A DNA stretch of 10,839 bases from an uncultured Oscillospiraceae bacterium (GTDB lineage: Bacteria; Bacillota; Clostridia; Oscillospirales; Ruminococcaceae): the NCBI GenBank assembly GCA_934457235.1, contig CAKSHT010000074.1, forward strand, positions 1 through 10,839. Reading direction: 5' to 3'. A model generated the notes under the pieces. It had not been told where the DNA came from. It worked only from the letters and a program-made list of their open reading frames with translations, and ran no database searches. The position numbers and the translations under genes are program-made. Below are positions 1-6,262 of this stretch, piece after piece (the first letter of the stretch is position 1; each line of letters starts with the position of its first letter).

Positions 1-4
1 CCTA

Positions 5-33
5 TTGACAATTAGAGCAATATAATTTATAAT
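5..33 (+). promoter_or_regulatory. Sigma-A-type promoter for the flippase-like gene/prfC operon
   Basis: A TTGACA -35 hexamer at 5-10 and a TATAAT -10 hexamer at 28-33 are separated by exactly 17 bp, a perfect match to the vegetative sigma-A consensus. Transcription would start near position 40, about 45 nt before the first start codon at 86. A second TATAAT at 21-26 is too close to the -35 to pair with it. The match suggests strong constitutive transcription of the two-gene unit that follows. Confidence 0.8.
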
Positions 34-85
34 AATTTTATGTGAACTTTTTTAGGGAAAGAATTCAGAGGGATCTTTTATTGAT

Positions 86-1183
86 ATGAAAAAAAAGAAT
101 AAAATGGGCAAGAAGCTCAATCTTCTTGTGTGTGCCATTGCTTTCGTCATCATGATCGTCTACCTGGTTTTTGTTGACAGCATTGATAACGTTGTGGCAG
201 CACTTACGAAGATAAACAAGGGCGCGCTGATCCTGTGCGTTCTGTTCATGATCGGGTACTGGCTGTGCGAAACGTCAACGATACACGTTATGCTCAAATC
301 CATGCACCCGAAAATGAAATTCTGGAACAGCTGGCTCGTTACTATAATCGGACAATACTTCAACTGCATTACCCCATCCGCTTCCGGAGGTCAGCCGATG
401 CAGGCGTATTACCTCGTGAAATTCGGCGTACCACTGGGCTGCGGTCTTACCGCTCTGCTCAGCCGTTTCATCGTTTACCAGTTTGTACTGACTATGTATT
501 CAGTGTTCACGTTGGTTGTCGGATTCAATCACTTCGGCGACGACCTTACGCAGAAGGGGCTAATGCCATTCGTTATCGTGGGATTTGTCATCAATACCGC
601 TGTAATTATCCTGCTTTTCTGTATTGCACTGTTCAGAAAAGCTACGCTGAAGGTCGCTAACTGGTTCATTTCCCTGCTTGCAAAAATGCATATCGTCAAG
701 CACCCGGTAAAATGGCGCGTTTATGTCACCCGCGAAGTAAACAAATTCTACAATAATTTTAAATACCTCCGCAAGAATATCCCCCTGCTGCTGAAAGCAA
801 TTTTCTTTACGTCCCTGCAGCTTACTCTGTACCTCAGCATATCTTACGTTCTTTACCGCGGATTCGGTATGGGCGACGCGAGCCTGCTGCAGATAATGAG
901 CTACCAGGCGTATGTACTGATGATCTCCTCGTTCATTCCACTGCCTGGCGCTATGGGCGGCGCGGAACTTGGATATCACGGTTTCTTCAAGGATATATTC
1001 ACTGAACAATATGTCAACACGTCAATGATGCTCTGGCGTATAATGACTTTCTACCTGCCGATCATCGTCGGTCTTATATTCACTCTTACCATGAAAAACA
1101 AGGGAATCCAGGAACCGACCGAGGAACAGGCAAAACAAACCATATATGACATGGAAGCAGCAGTCGAAAAGGAAACAAAATAA
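86..1183 (+). CDS. Flippase-like integral membrane protein (LPG synthase transmembrane domain / UPF0104 family)
   Basis: This 365-residue polytopic membrane protein belongs to the family related to the N-terminal flippase domain of MprF (lysylphosphatidylglycerol synthase TM region). Two family signatures are visible: ITPSASGGQPMQAYYL at residues 95-110 and PLPGAMGGAELGY at 285-297. Hydrophobic segments lie at about 12-31, 46-62, 82-98, 122-146, 161-183, 235-257, 270-290 and 318-336, followed by a short charged tail. Length is close to the family norm of roughly 330-360. There is no C-terminal aminoacyl-transferase domain, so it should not make lysyl-PG itself; lipid translocation is a family-based inference and the substrate is unknown. 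The ATG at 86 is preceded by a GAGGGA ribosome site at 68-73 with rather long 12-nt spacing; Met7 (at 104) has no better site. It is the first gene of an operon with prfC. Confidence 0.85.
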   Translation: MKKKNKMGKKLNLLVCAIAFVIMIVYLVFVDSIDNVVAALTKINKGALILCVLFMIGYWLCETSTIHVMLKSMHPKMKFWNSWLVTIIGQYFNCITPSASGGQPMQAYYLVKFGVPLGCGLTALLSRFIVYQFVLTMYSVFTLVVGFNHFGDDLTQKGLMPFVIVGFVINTAVIILLFCIALFRKATLKVANWFISLLAKMHIVKHPVKWRVYVTREVNKFYNNFKYLRKNIPLLLKAIFFTSLQLTLYLSISYVLYRGFGMGDASLLQIMSYQAYVLMISSFIPLPGAMGGAELGYHGFFKDIFTEQYVNTSMMLWRIMTFYLPIIVGLIFTLTMKNKGIQEPTEEQAKQTIYDMEAAVEKETK

Positions 1184-1205
1184 ATTACAATAAGGAAGTA
1201 GACAA

Positions 1206-2810
1206 ATGGCAGATTTAAGACACGAAATCGAACGACGCCGTACGTTTGCGATAATCTCGCACCCGGACGCCGGTAAGACGACCCTTACGGAAAAGTTCCT
1301 GCTGTACGGAGGAGCAATCTCCCTGGCAGGCGCAGTCAAAGGTAAAAAGAACACCAGACACGCGGTTTCCGACTGGATGGAAATTGAGAAACAGAGGGGT
1401 ATCTCCGTAACCTCCTCCGTAATGCAGTTCAATTACGAGGGCTACTGCATCAACATTCTTGATACACCGGGTCACCAGGACTTCTCCGAGGACACCTACC
1501 GTACGCTTATGGCCGCCGACAGCGCAGTAATGGTAATCGACGCGGCAAAAGGCGTTGAGAACCAGACGCGCAAGCTGTTCAAGGTCTGTGTAATGCGTAA
1601 TATCCCGATATTCACGTTTATCAACAAAATGGACCGCGAGGCACGCGACCCGTTCGACCTGCTGGACGAAATCGAAAATGAGCTTGGAATCAAGACATAT
1701 CCCGTGAACTGGCCCATCGGATCCGGCAAGGATTTCAAGGGAGTTTACGACCGTGAAAAGCGCCGTATAATCTCATTTGAAGCGAACAACGGAACCCGTG
1801 AAGTCGCAGCTACCGAAGCCGATCTTTCGGACGCTTCCCTGGCTGACCTCATCGGCGAGCATAACTACGAAAAGCTTTCCGAGGACGTGGAGCTTCTGGA
1901 CGGAGCCAGCGAGGAATTCAACATGGACCTGGTGAGCAGCGGTAAACTGTCACCGGTGTTCTTTGGTTCTGCACTCACGAATTTCGGCGTGGAACCGTTC
2001 CTTGAGAACTTCCTCAAAATGACAACATCACCGCTTCCGAGAACTACTCCAGATGGGGTCGTTGACCCGTTTGACCCGGAGTTCTCCGCATTCATCTTCA
2101 AGATACAGGCGAACATGAACAAAGCGCACCGCGACCGTATCGCATTCATGCGCATTTGCAGCGGCAAGTTTGACAAGGACATGGAGGTACTGCACGTACA
2201 GAACGGCAGGACTATGCGTCTTTCACAGCCGCAGCAGATGATGGCGAGCGAGCGCGAGGTCATTTCCGAAGCGTACGCCGGTGATATCATGGGCGTTTTC
2301 GACCCGGGCGTGTTCTCTATCGGCGATACGATATGCTCTCCGAAAAAGAAAGTTAAGTTCGAGGGTATACCGACATTTGCTCCGGAGCATTTCGCACGTA
2401 TCCGTCAGAAGGACACACTGAAGCGCAAGCAGTTCATCAAGGGTACCACGCAGATAGCGCAGGAGGGTGCTATCCAGATATTCTCCGAGCCGCAGAGCGG
2501 ATTTGAGGAGGTTATCGTCGGCGTTGTCGGCGTGCTCCAGTTTGAGGTGCTTGAATACCGCCTTAAAAACGAATACAACGTTGACATAATCCGCGAGGGT
2601 CTTCCCTATGAGCATATCAGATGGATAACCAGCCAGCAGCATCTTGAAGGCGGCTACGACGTGCTCAGCAAGCTTGTACTGACCTCCGATACAAAGCTTA
2701 TCCAGGACGTAAAGGGCAACTACCTGCTCATCTTCACCAGTGAGTGGAACATCAAGTGGGCGCTCGACAAGAACCCCGGACTTGAGCTTGCAGAATTCAG
2801 CAGAAACTGA
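1206..2810 (+). CDS. prfC: Peptide chain release factor 3 (RF3)
   Basis: RF3 is a cytosolic translational GTPase that removes RF1/RF2 from the ribosome after peptide release and helps recycling and post-peptidyl-transfer quality control. The 534-residue length fits the family (about 520-530). The GTPase motifs appear in order: G1 HPDAGKTT at 19-26, switch I RGISVTSS at 64-71, G3 DTPGH at 86-90 and G4 NKMD at 140-143. The start MADLRHEIERRRTFAIISHPDAGKTT is typical of RF3 rather than of EF-G. An EF-Tu-like domain II and the RF3 C-terminal domain follow. The ATG at 1206 has an AAGGAAG ribosome site about 7 nt upstream. Only 22 bp separate it from the flippase-like gene, so it is probably cotranscribed from the promoter at 5-33; a terminator follows directly. 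No unusual residues were seen. Confidence 0.97.
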   Translation: MADLRHEIERRRTFAIISHPDAGKTTLTEKFLLYGGAISLAGAVKGKKNTRHAVSDWMEIEKQRGISVTSSVMQFNYEGYCINILDTPGHQDFSEDTYRTLMAADSAVMVIDAAKGVENQTRKLFKVCVMRNIPIFTFINKMDREARDPFDLLDEIENELGIKTYPVNWPIGSGKDFKGVYDREKRRIISFEANNGTREVAATEADLSDASLADLIGEHNYEKLSEDVELLDGASEEFNMDLVSSGKLSPVFFGSALTNFGVEPFLENFLKMTTSPLPRTTPDGVVDPFDPEFSAFIFKIQANMNKAHRDRIAFMRICSGKFDKDMEVLHVQNGRTMRLSQPQQMMASEREVISEAYAGDIMGVFDPGVFSIGDTICSPKKKVKFEGIPTFAPEHFARIRQKDTLKRKQFIKGTTQIAQEGAIQIFSEPQSGFEEVIVGVVGVLQFEVLEYRLKNEYNVDIIREGLPYEHIRWITSQQHLEGGYDVLSKLVLTSDTKLIQDVKGNYLLIFTSEWNIKWALDKNPGLELAEFSRN

Positions 2811-2821
2811 TCAATACACCC

Positions 2822-2856
2822 AGGCAGGCGCACAGAAATGTGCGCCTGCCTTTTTA
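2822..2856 (+). terminator. Intrinsic terminator after prfC
   Basis: A perfect 13-bp GC-rich stem (2822-2834 paired with 2839-2851) is closed by a GAAA tetraloop at 2835-2838 and followed by a T-run from 2851. It begins 12 nt after the prfC stop codon. This is a textbook Rho-independent terminator separating the prfC operon from the sporulation operon. Confidence 0.93.
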
Positions 2857-2900
2857 TTCGCGCAGCTTTGCTATAAGTTCCTAAAATTTTGCGCCGCATA

Positions 2901-2933
2901 TTGACATAATTTTCAGCCGGTGGAGTATATAAT
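2901..2933 (+). promoter_or_regulatory. Long-spacer promoter of the spoIIGA-sigE operon (likely Spo0A-activated)
   Basis: A consensus TTGACA at 2901-2906 and a consensus TATAAT at 2928-2933 are separated by 21 bp instead of 17. The spoIIG promoter of Bacillus subtilis is known for the same architecture: sigma-A-type hexamers about 22 bp apart that work only with Spo0A~P bound. Placed 24 nt before the spoIIGA start, this looks like the same design. No convincing separate Spo0A box was found; the reverse strand of the -35 region reads TGTCAAT, close to a 0A box, but that largely follows from the TTGACA hexamer itself. Alternative -10 choices with 18-19 bp spacing (GTATAT, TATATA) overlap the perfect one. 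Confidence 0.7.
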
Positions 2934-2957
2934 AAATACAGACAGGCTGGTGATATT

Positions 2958-3776
2958 ATGGTTATCTATGCGGACGTGCTTCTTGCGGTCAATCTTTACA
3001 TAAACTACTTTCTCGTGCGCGGGACTGCACTGATACTCCGTAGGAAAATCACCCCGGTGCGCAGTCTGCTGGCTTCCCTTGTCGGAACGGCGGGAGCGCT
3101 GGTGATCTTTCTCCCGGAGCTTCACCCGGCCGTTTCAGTCATGTTCCGTGCTTTACTGGGGTTCGTCATAACTCTGGTCATGTTCGGCAGGCAGAAGCGC
3201 ATTGATTTTGCGATTTCAATGCTGTGCTTTCTGGCTGTAAGCTTCGCTTTTGCGGGCGGCATGATTGCGCTATGGAACTTTGCCGCCCCGCTTGGTATGT
3301 ATTACAGCAACGGCACGGCGTATTTCGATATTCCAATCGGTGTCGCCGCGGTCATAACTGTGGTGCTTTTCGGGGCTTTCCGGCTGACGAATTACATAAT
3401 TGAACGGCGCAGACCCGCACGGCATTCGCAGGTAAAAATCCGAAAGGACGACACTGAGATCACACTTGACGGGCTTGCGGACACCGGAAACTCCTTACGG
3501 GACAGCTTCACCGGAAAACCGGTCATTCTAGCGTCCAGGAGCGCAGTCATCTCCATTACGCCGCCGGAGGTACTGAACTACATCGCCGGGAAAACGGACG
3601 GACTGGAGGGAATACGGCTTGTCCCCTGCCACACGGTGACTGCCGACGGACTAATTCCGGTATTCCCCGCTGAGGTTACGATAAATGACAGGTGCGCCGA
3701 GGTTCTTATCGGCGTCGCAAAACAGGATATTTCCGGGGCGGACTGCATTTTCGATCCCGGAGCCATATCAAATTAG
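2958..3776 (+). CDS. spoIIGA: SpoIIGA, sporulation-specific pro-sigma-E processing peptidase
   Basis: SpoIIGA is a membrane-embedded aspartic protease placed at the sporulation septum; after a signal from the forespore (SpoIIR) it cleaves the pro-sequence from sigma-E in the mother cell. The 272-residue protein has an N-terminal half with about five hydrophobic segments (roughly 4-22, 36-54, 60-76, 85-108, 125-143). A cytoplasmic protease domain follows with the catalytic motif DTGN at 175-178, the aspartate being D175. Bacillus homologues are somewhat longer (about 300), so both the protease tail and loops are slightly compact. The ATG at 2958 follows GGTGAT, which matches the extended anti-Shine-Dalgarno. 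It lies 11 bp before sigE, its substrate, and the sigE ribosome site overlaps its stop codon. Identity is supported by both the motif and the neighbour. Confidence 0.93.
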   Translation: MVIYADVLLAVNLYINYFLVRGTALILRRKITPVRSLLASLVGTAGALVIFLPELHPAVSVMFRALLGFVITLVMFGRQKRIDFAISMLCFLAVSFAFAGGMIALWNFAAPLGMYYSNGTAYFDIPIGVAAVITVVLFGAFRLTNYIIERRRPARHSQVKIRKDDTEITLDGLADTGNSLRDSFTGKPVILASRSAVISITPPEVLNYIAGKTDGLEGIRLVPCHTVTADGLIPVFPAEVTINDRCAEVLIGVAKQDISGADCIFDPGAISN

Positions 3777-3787
3777 GAGGCATCAGC

Positions 3788-4513
3788 ATGAAGAATTTTC
3801 TGAAAAAACTGCTGGACGAGGGGCTTGGAGCGTTCCTGAAATACGCATTTGGCGAAAGCAGCGGAGTTTACTACATCAACGGCTCGGAATCGCTTCCGCC
3901 GCCACTTTCCAAAGAGGAAGAGGAGGCCGCGTTCCGGCTTATGGAAACGGATTTTTCCGCCGCCCGTGAAACACTTATAGTCCACAATCTGCGACTTGTG
4001 GTATACATAGCAAAGAAATTTGAGAACACCGGCGTCGGACTTGACGACCTTATCTCCATAGGCACTATTGGTTTGATAAAGGCTGTGAACACGTTCAGCG
4101 TGCACCGCAATATAAAGCTTGCAACATATGCTTCCCGCTGCATTGAGAACGAGATACTGATGTACTTGCGCAAAACAAGCCAGCGCCGCTGTGAAGTGTC
4201 GATAGACGAGCCACTGAACGTAGACTGGGACGGCAACGAGCTTCTTCTTTCAGACGTTCTGGGAACGGACAGCGACTGCGTGAACGCCAGAATTGAGGAC
4301 GAAACCGAAAAAAAGCTGCTCCACGAAGCCGTCAGCCATCTGACTCCCCGGGAGCAGCAGATAATGGAAATGCGTTTTGGTCTGAAAGGAGGCAGAGAGA
4401 AAACGCAGAAAGAAGTCGCTGATGAAATAGGTATCTCTCAGAGCTACATCTCGCGGCTGGAGAAACGAATAATCAAGCAGCTCCGCGATGAACTTAACCG
4501 CGTCTGCAATTAA
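3788..4513 (+). CDS. sigE: RNA polymerase sigma factor SigE, mother-cell early sporulation sigma (pro-form)
   Basis: Sigma-E directs early mother-cell transcription during sporulation. The 241-residue protein keeps a basic, amphipathic pro-sequence of about 28 residues, then the family-typical [15 protein letters not shown] (27-41), the region where SpoIIGA cleaves the Bacillus protein. Region 2 runs from [16 protein letters not shown] (67-82) through [15 protein letters not shown] and the -10-recognition stretch ending [38 protein letters not shown] (141-160) is a sigma-E hallmark. Region 4 carries the helix-turn-helix [22 protein letters not shown] (206-227). The ATG at 3788 is chosen because an ideal AGGAGG (3775-3780) lies 7 nt upstream and the product aligns with known SigE N-termini; a longer reading frame from 3692 would only add residues overlapping spoIIGA. 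The Shine-Dalgarno overlaps the spoIIGA stop codon, implying translational coupling. Its stop overlaps the sigG stop on the opposite strand. Confidence 0.97.
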   Translation: MKNFLKKLLDEGLGAFLKYAFGESSGVYYINGSESLPPPLSKEEEEAAFRLMETDFSAARETLIVHNLRLVVYIAKKFENTGVGLDDLISIGTIGLIKAVNTFSVHRNIKLATYASRCIENEILMYLRKTSQRRCEVSIDEPLNVDWDGNELLLSDVLGTDSDCVNARIEDETEKKLLHEAVSHLTPREQQIMEMRFGLKGGREKTQKEVADEIGISQSYISRLEKRIIKQLRDELNRVCN

Positions 4514-5280
4514 AAACGGTTCTTTATCTTCTGGAGCGCGCCCTTTTCCAGACGGCTGACCTGCGCCTGACTTATACCGATCTCCTTTGCGACCTCGACC
4601 TGGGTCTTTCCGCGGAAGAAACGCAGATTTAAAATGTGCTTCTCCCGGGGACCGAGTTGCCTTATCGCTTCTTTCAGTGATATCTCGTCCAGCCAGTTTT
4701 CATCGTCATTATGGTCGCCGAGCTGGTCAAGGACATATATCGTATCCCCGGAGTCAGAAAACACCGGCTCATAAAGCGATATCGGCTCACTGATGGCTTC
4801 CAGCGCTATCACGACTTCGGAGCGCTGCGCGCCTATCTCCTTTGCAATAGCTTCAACTGTTGGCTCACTGCCGTTCTTGGTGGTGAGCTTTTCTCTTGCC
4901 TGCATTGCACGATATGCAAGATCACGGACAGAACGGCTCACACGAACCGGCGAATTGTCCCGCAGATATCTCCGCAGCTCTCCCTGTATCATCGGAACGG
5001 CATAGGTGCTGAACCGCACCGGCTGCGTGATATCAAAGTTGTCTATCGCCTTGATGAGCCCTATGCACCCGACCTGGAACAGATCGTCCGGGCTTTCTCC
5101 CCTGCCTGTGAAACGCTGTATCACGCTCAGCACAAGACGCAGATTGCCGTTGATAAGCTCCTCGCGCGCCTGCATATCACCGGTTTTCACCTTTTTAAGC
5201 AGCTCCATTTTCTCGCTTTCACGGAGTACTTTCAGCTGGGAGGTATTGACTCCGCTTATCTCAACCTTGTTATAATACAA
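4510..5280 (-). CDS. sigG: RNA polymerase sigma factor SigG, late forespore sigma
   Basis: Sigma-G controls late forespore genes such as those for small acid-soluble proteins and germination. The 256-residue product begins [19 protein letters not shown], which aligns end to end with Bacillus SigG. Region 2 includes [14 protein letters not shown] (44-57) and [19 protein letters not shown] (65-83); the LINGN context (sigma-F proteins have a different, acidic residue there) argues for sigma-G over sigma-F. The region 4 helix-turn-helix is [21 protein letters not shown] (226-246). The start codon is TTG (5278-5280), accepted because of this alignment and an AGGAG ribosome site at 5287-5291 with 6-nt spacing. 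Only weak alternative starts exist. The gene is inverted relative to sigE, unlike the tandem spoIIGA-sigE-sigG order of Bacillus. Upstream lie a sigma-F/G-like promoter and a large inverted repeat covering the ribosome site. Confidence 0.96.
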   Translation of the reverse strand: MYYNKVEISGVNTSQLKVLRESEKMELLKKVKTGDMQAREELINGNLRLVLSVIQRFTGRGESPDDLFQVGCIGLIKAIDNFDITQPVRFSTYAVPMIQGELRRYLRDNSPVRVSRSVRDLAYRAMQAREKLTTKNGSEPTVEAIAKEIGAQRSEVVIALEAISEPISLYEPVFSDSGDTIYVLDQLGDHNDDENWLDEISLKEAIRQLGPREKHILNLRFFRGKTQVEVAKEIGISQAQVSRLEKGALQKIKNRF

Positions 5281-5364
5281 AAAACCACTCCTGACCTGCT
5301 CGTTCTGGGGCGGCGACCTTTCGGTCTGCTCCCTGGCACAAGTAGTATTGTCAGAAAGTGGTTT
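5281..5364 (-). promoter_or_regulatory. Inverted repeat and structured sigG leader masking the Shine-Dalgarno
   Basis: Bases 5281-5288 pair with 5357-5364 (8 bp), and 5290-5294 pair with 5350-5354 (5 bp), separated by a small internal loop. Inside, on the RNA strand, CUUGU can pair with ACGAG, a short GGG/CCC helix is possible, and GACC-GAAA-GGUC forms a tetraloop hairpin. The AGGAG ribosome site of sigG (5287-5291) sits in the 3' arm, and the arm runs directly into the TTG start codon and a six-T run. Full-length RNA, for example read-through from the DUF368 gene, would hide the sigG ribosome site or could act as a weak terminator. A leader hairpin that tunes sigG translation has, as I recall, been reported in Bacillus subtilis. 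Pairing is read by eye and its function is inference. Confidence 0.6.
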
Positions 5365-5372
5365 CTGTATTC
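5343..5372 (-). promoter_or_regulatory. Candidate sigma-F/sigma-G promoter of sigG
   Basis: Reading the minus strand, GAATA (5368-5372) and AATACTA (5343-5349) are separated by 18 nt. This fits the sigma-G pattern (-35 GHATR, -10 CATNHTA) with one mismatch in the -10, and nearly fits the sigma-F pattern. In Bacillus, sigG is first transcribed by sigma-F and then by sigma-G itself. A start site near 5336 would give a leader of about 55 nt that lacks the 5' arm of the surrounding inverted repeat, leaving the sigG ribosome site free of that pairing. Confidence 0.6.
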
Positions 5373-5388
5373 TGTTAATTAATGGATA

Positions 5389-6252
5389 TCACACTGACTC
5401 TTTTTCCGAGCCCTTGCCTAGCTTCTCAACCAGAACGGAGGTCATCACGCCGAACAGCAGGCATACAAATCCGTATCCGGTCTGAAGATTGAATCCGAAA
5501 TCCGATGGAAGTATCGCGTAAACCGAGCCTATGACAAGTCCCATGATGGCGCTGTACGCCATAAGCCGGAACTTCTTCATCAGTGTGGAGATGATCTTAG
5601 CACCCAGGATTATTCCCAGTACAACGCCAACTGCAACAGGTATGATAACGTAGAAATTAAGGTCGTTTATCTGTATTGCGGAAATTACCGTCTGATAAAC
5701 GCCCAGCAATAGCATAACGAACGAGCCGCTGAGTCCCGGTATTATCATTGCGACCGCCGCGATGAACGCGAACATAAGCAGCTTGACGGTCATTACCGGA
5801 TCAAATCCGGATATCATTTCCGCTGCCTGCTCAGCGCTGCCCATAGCATTCTGGAGCATTGCAAGACCTACCACGAGCGCGCCGGAAATAAGGAACGGAA
5901 CAATGCACAGCGGCTTAACCTTGTTCTCTGCCGTGCCCATGTGGTATATCATTGGTACGCTGCCAAGGATAAGTCCGATAAAGTACATATTCGTCTGCAC
6001 TCCGTAATTATCGAACAGGAACTTGATAAGCTTTGCAAATCCCAGTATACCTACGCCGGCTCCCACGCCGAAAAACAGCAGAAACACTATGTTCTTGATT
6101 ATCGCCTTAACGCCGGATATTGCTTCCGTCAGTTGGTCATAAATTCCGAAAACGACAAGCATCGTACCTCCGGAAACTCCCGGTATTACATTAGCGACAC
6201 CGAAAACCATGCCGCACAGTACCAGCTTGATGTATTGCAGTACCTTCTTCAT
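5389..6252 (-). CDS. DUF368 / PopT-family polyprenyl-phosphate (C55-P) translocase
   Basis: The 287-residue integral membrane protein belongs to DUF368. Members of this family (PopT) have been shown to recycle undecaprenyl phosphate across the cytoplasmic membrane so that it can be reused for peptidoglycan and other envelope polymers. The defining pair of repeated motifs is present: ANVIPGVSGGTMLVVFGIY at residues 20-38 and MIIPGLSGSFVMLLLGVY at 169-186, consistent with an internal inverted repeat of two membrane halves. About eight hydrophobic segments span the protein and the tail is short and charged. The ATG at 6252 is preferred because GGAGG lies just upstream and the family starts near this point; a TTG at 6270 would overlap the ATPase gene. 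The gene starts 10 bp after the ATPase-like gene ends, so they are probably one operon. sigG lies 108 bp downstream with no separate terminator. Confidence 0.92.
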   Translation of the reverse strand: MKKVLQYIKLVLCGMVFGVANVIPGVSGGTMLVVFGIYDQLTEAISGVKAIIKNIVFLLFFGVGAGVGILGFAKLIKFLFDNYGVQTNMYFIGLILGSVPMIYHMGTAENKVKPLCIVPFLISGALVVGLAMLQNAMGSAEQAAEMISGFDPVMTVKLLMFAFIAAVAMIIPGLSGSFVMLLLGVYQTVISAIQINDLNFYVIIPVAVGVVLGIILGAKIISTLMKKFRLMAYSAIMGLVIGSVYAILPSDFGFNLQTGYGFVCLLFGVMTSVLVEKLGKGSEKESV

Positions 6253-6262
6253 ATTTCCTCCG

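Noticed and set aside
2899..2911. Spo0A box (TGTCAAT on the minus strand) overlapping the spoIIGA -35.
   Set aside because: The match is nearly all due to the reverse complement of the TTGACA hexamer, so it is not independent evidence for Spo0A binding.
3692..3787. A longer sigE start adding 32 residues.
   Set aside because: The extra residues are an out-of-frame reading of spoIIGA, rich in Arg and Gly and unlike any SigE N-terminus; the ATG at 3788 has an ideal ribosome site.
5281..5364. Possible small SRP RNA or other known structured RNA between the DUF368 gene and sigG, because of a GGTCAGG string and a GAAA-capped hairpin.
   Set aside because: The conserved SRP helix 8 loop and its asymmetric internal loop are not present in the right order, and the 3' arm overlaps the sigG ribosome site, so a cis-acting leader explains it better.
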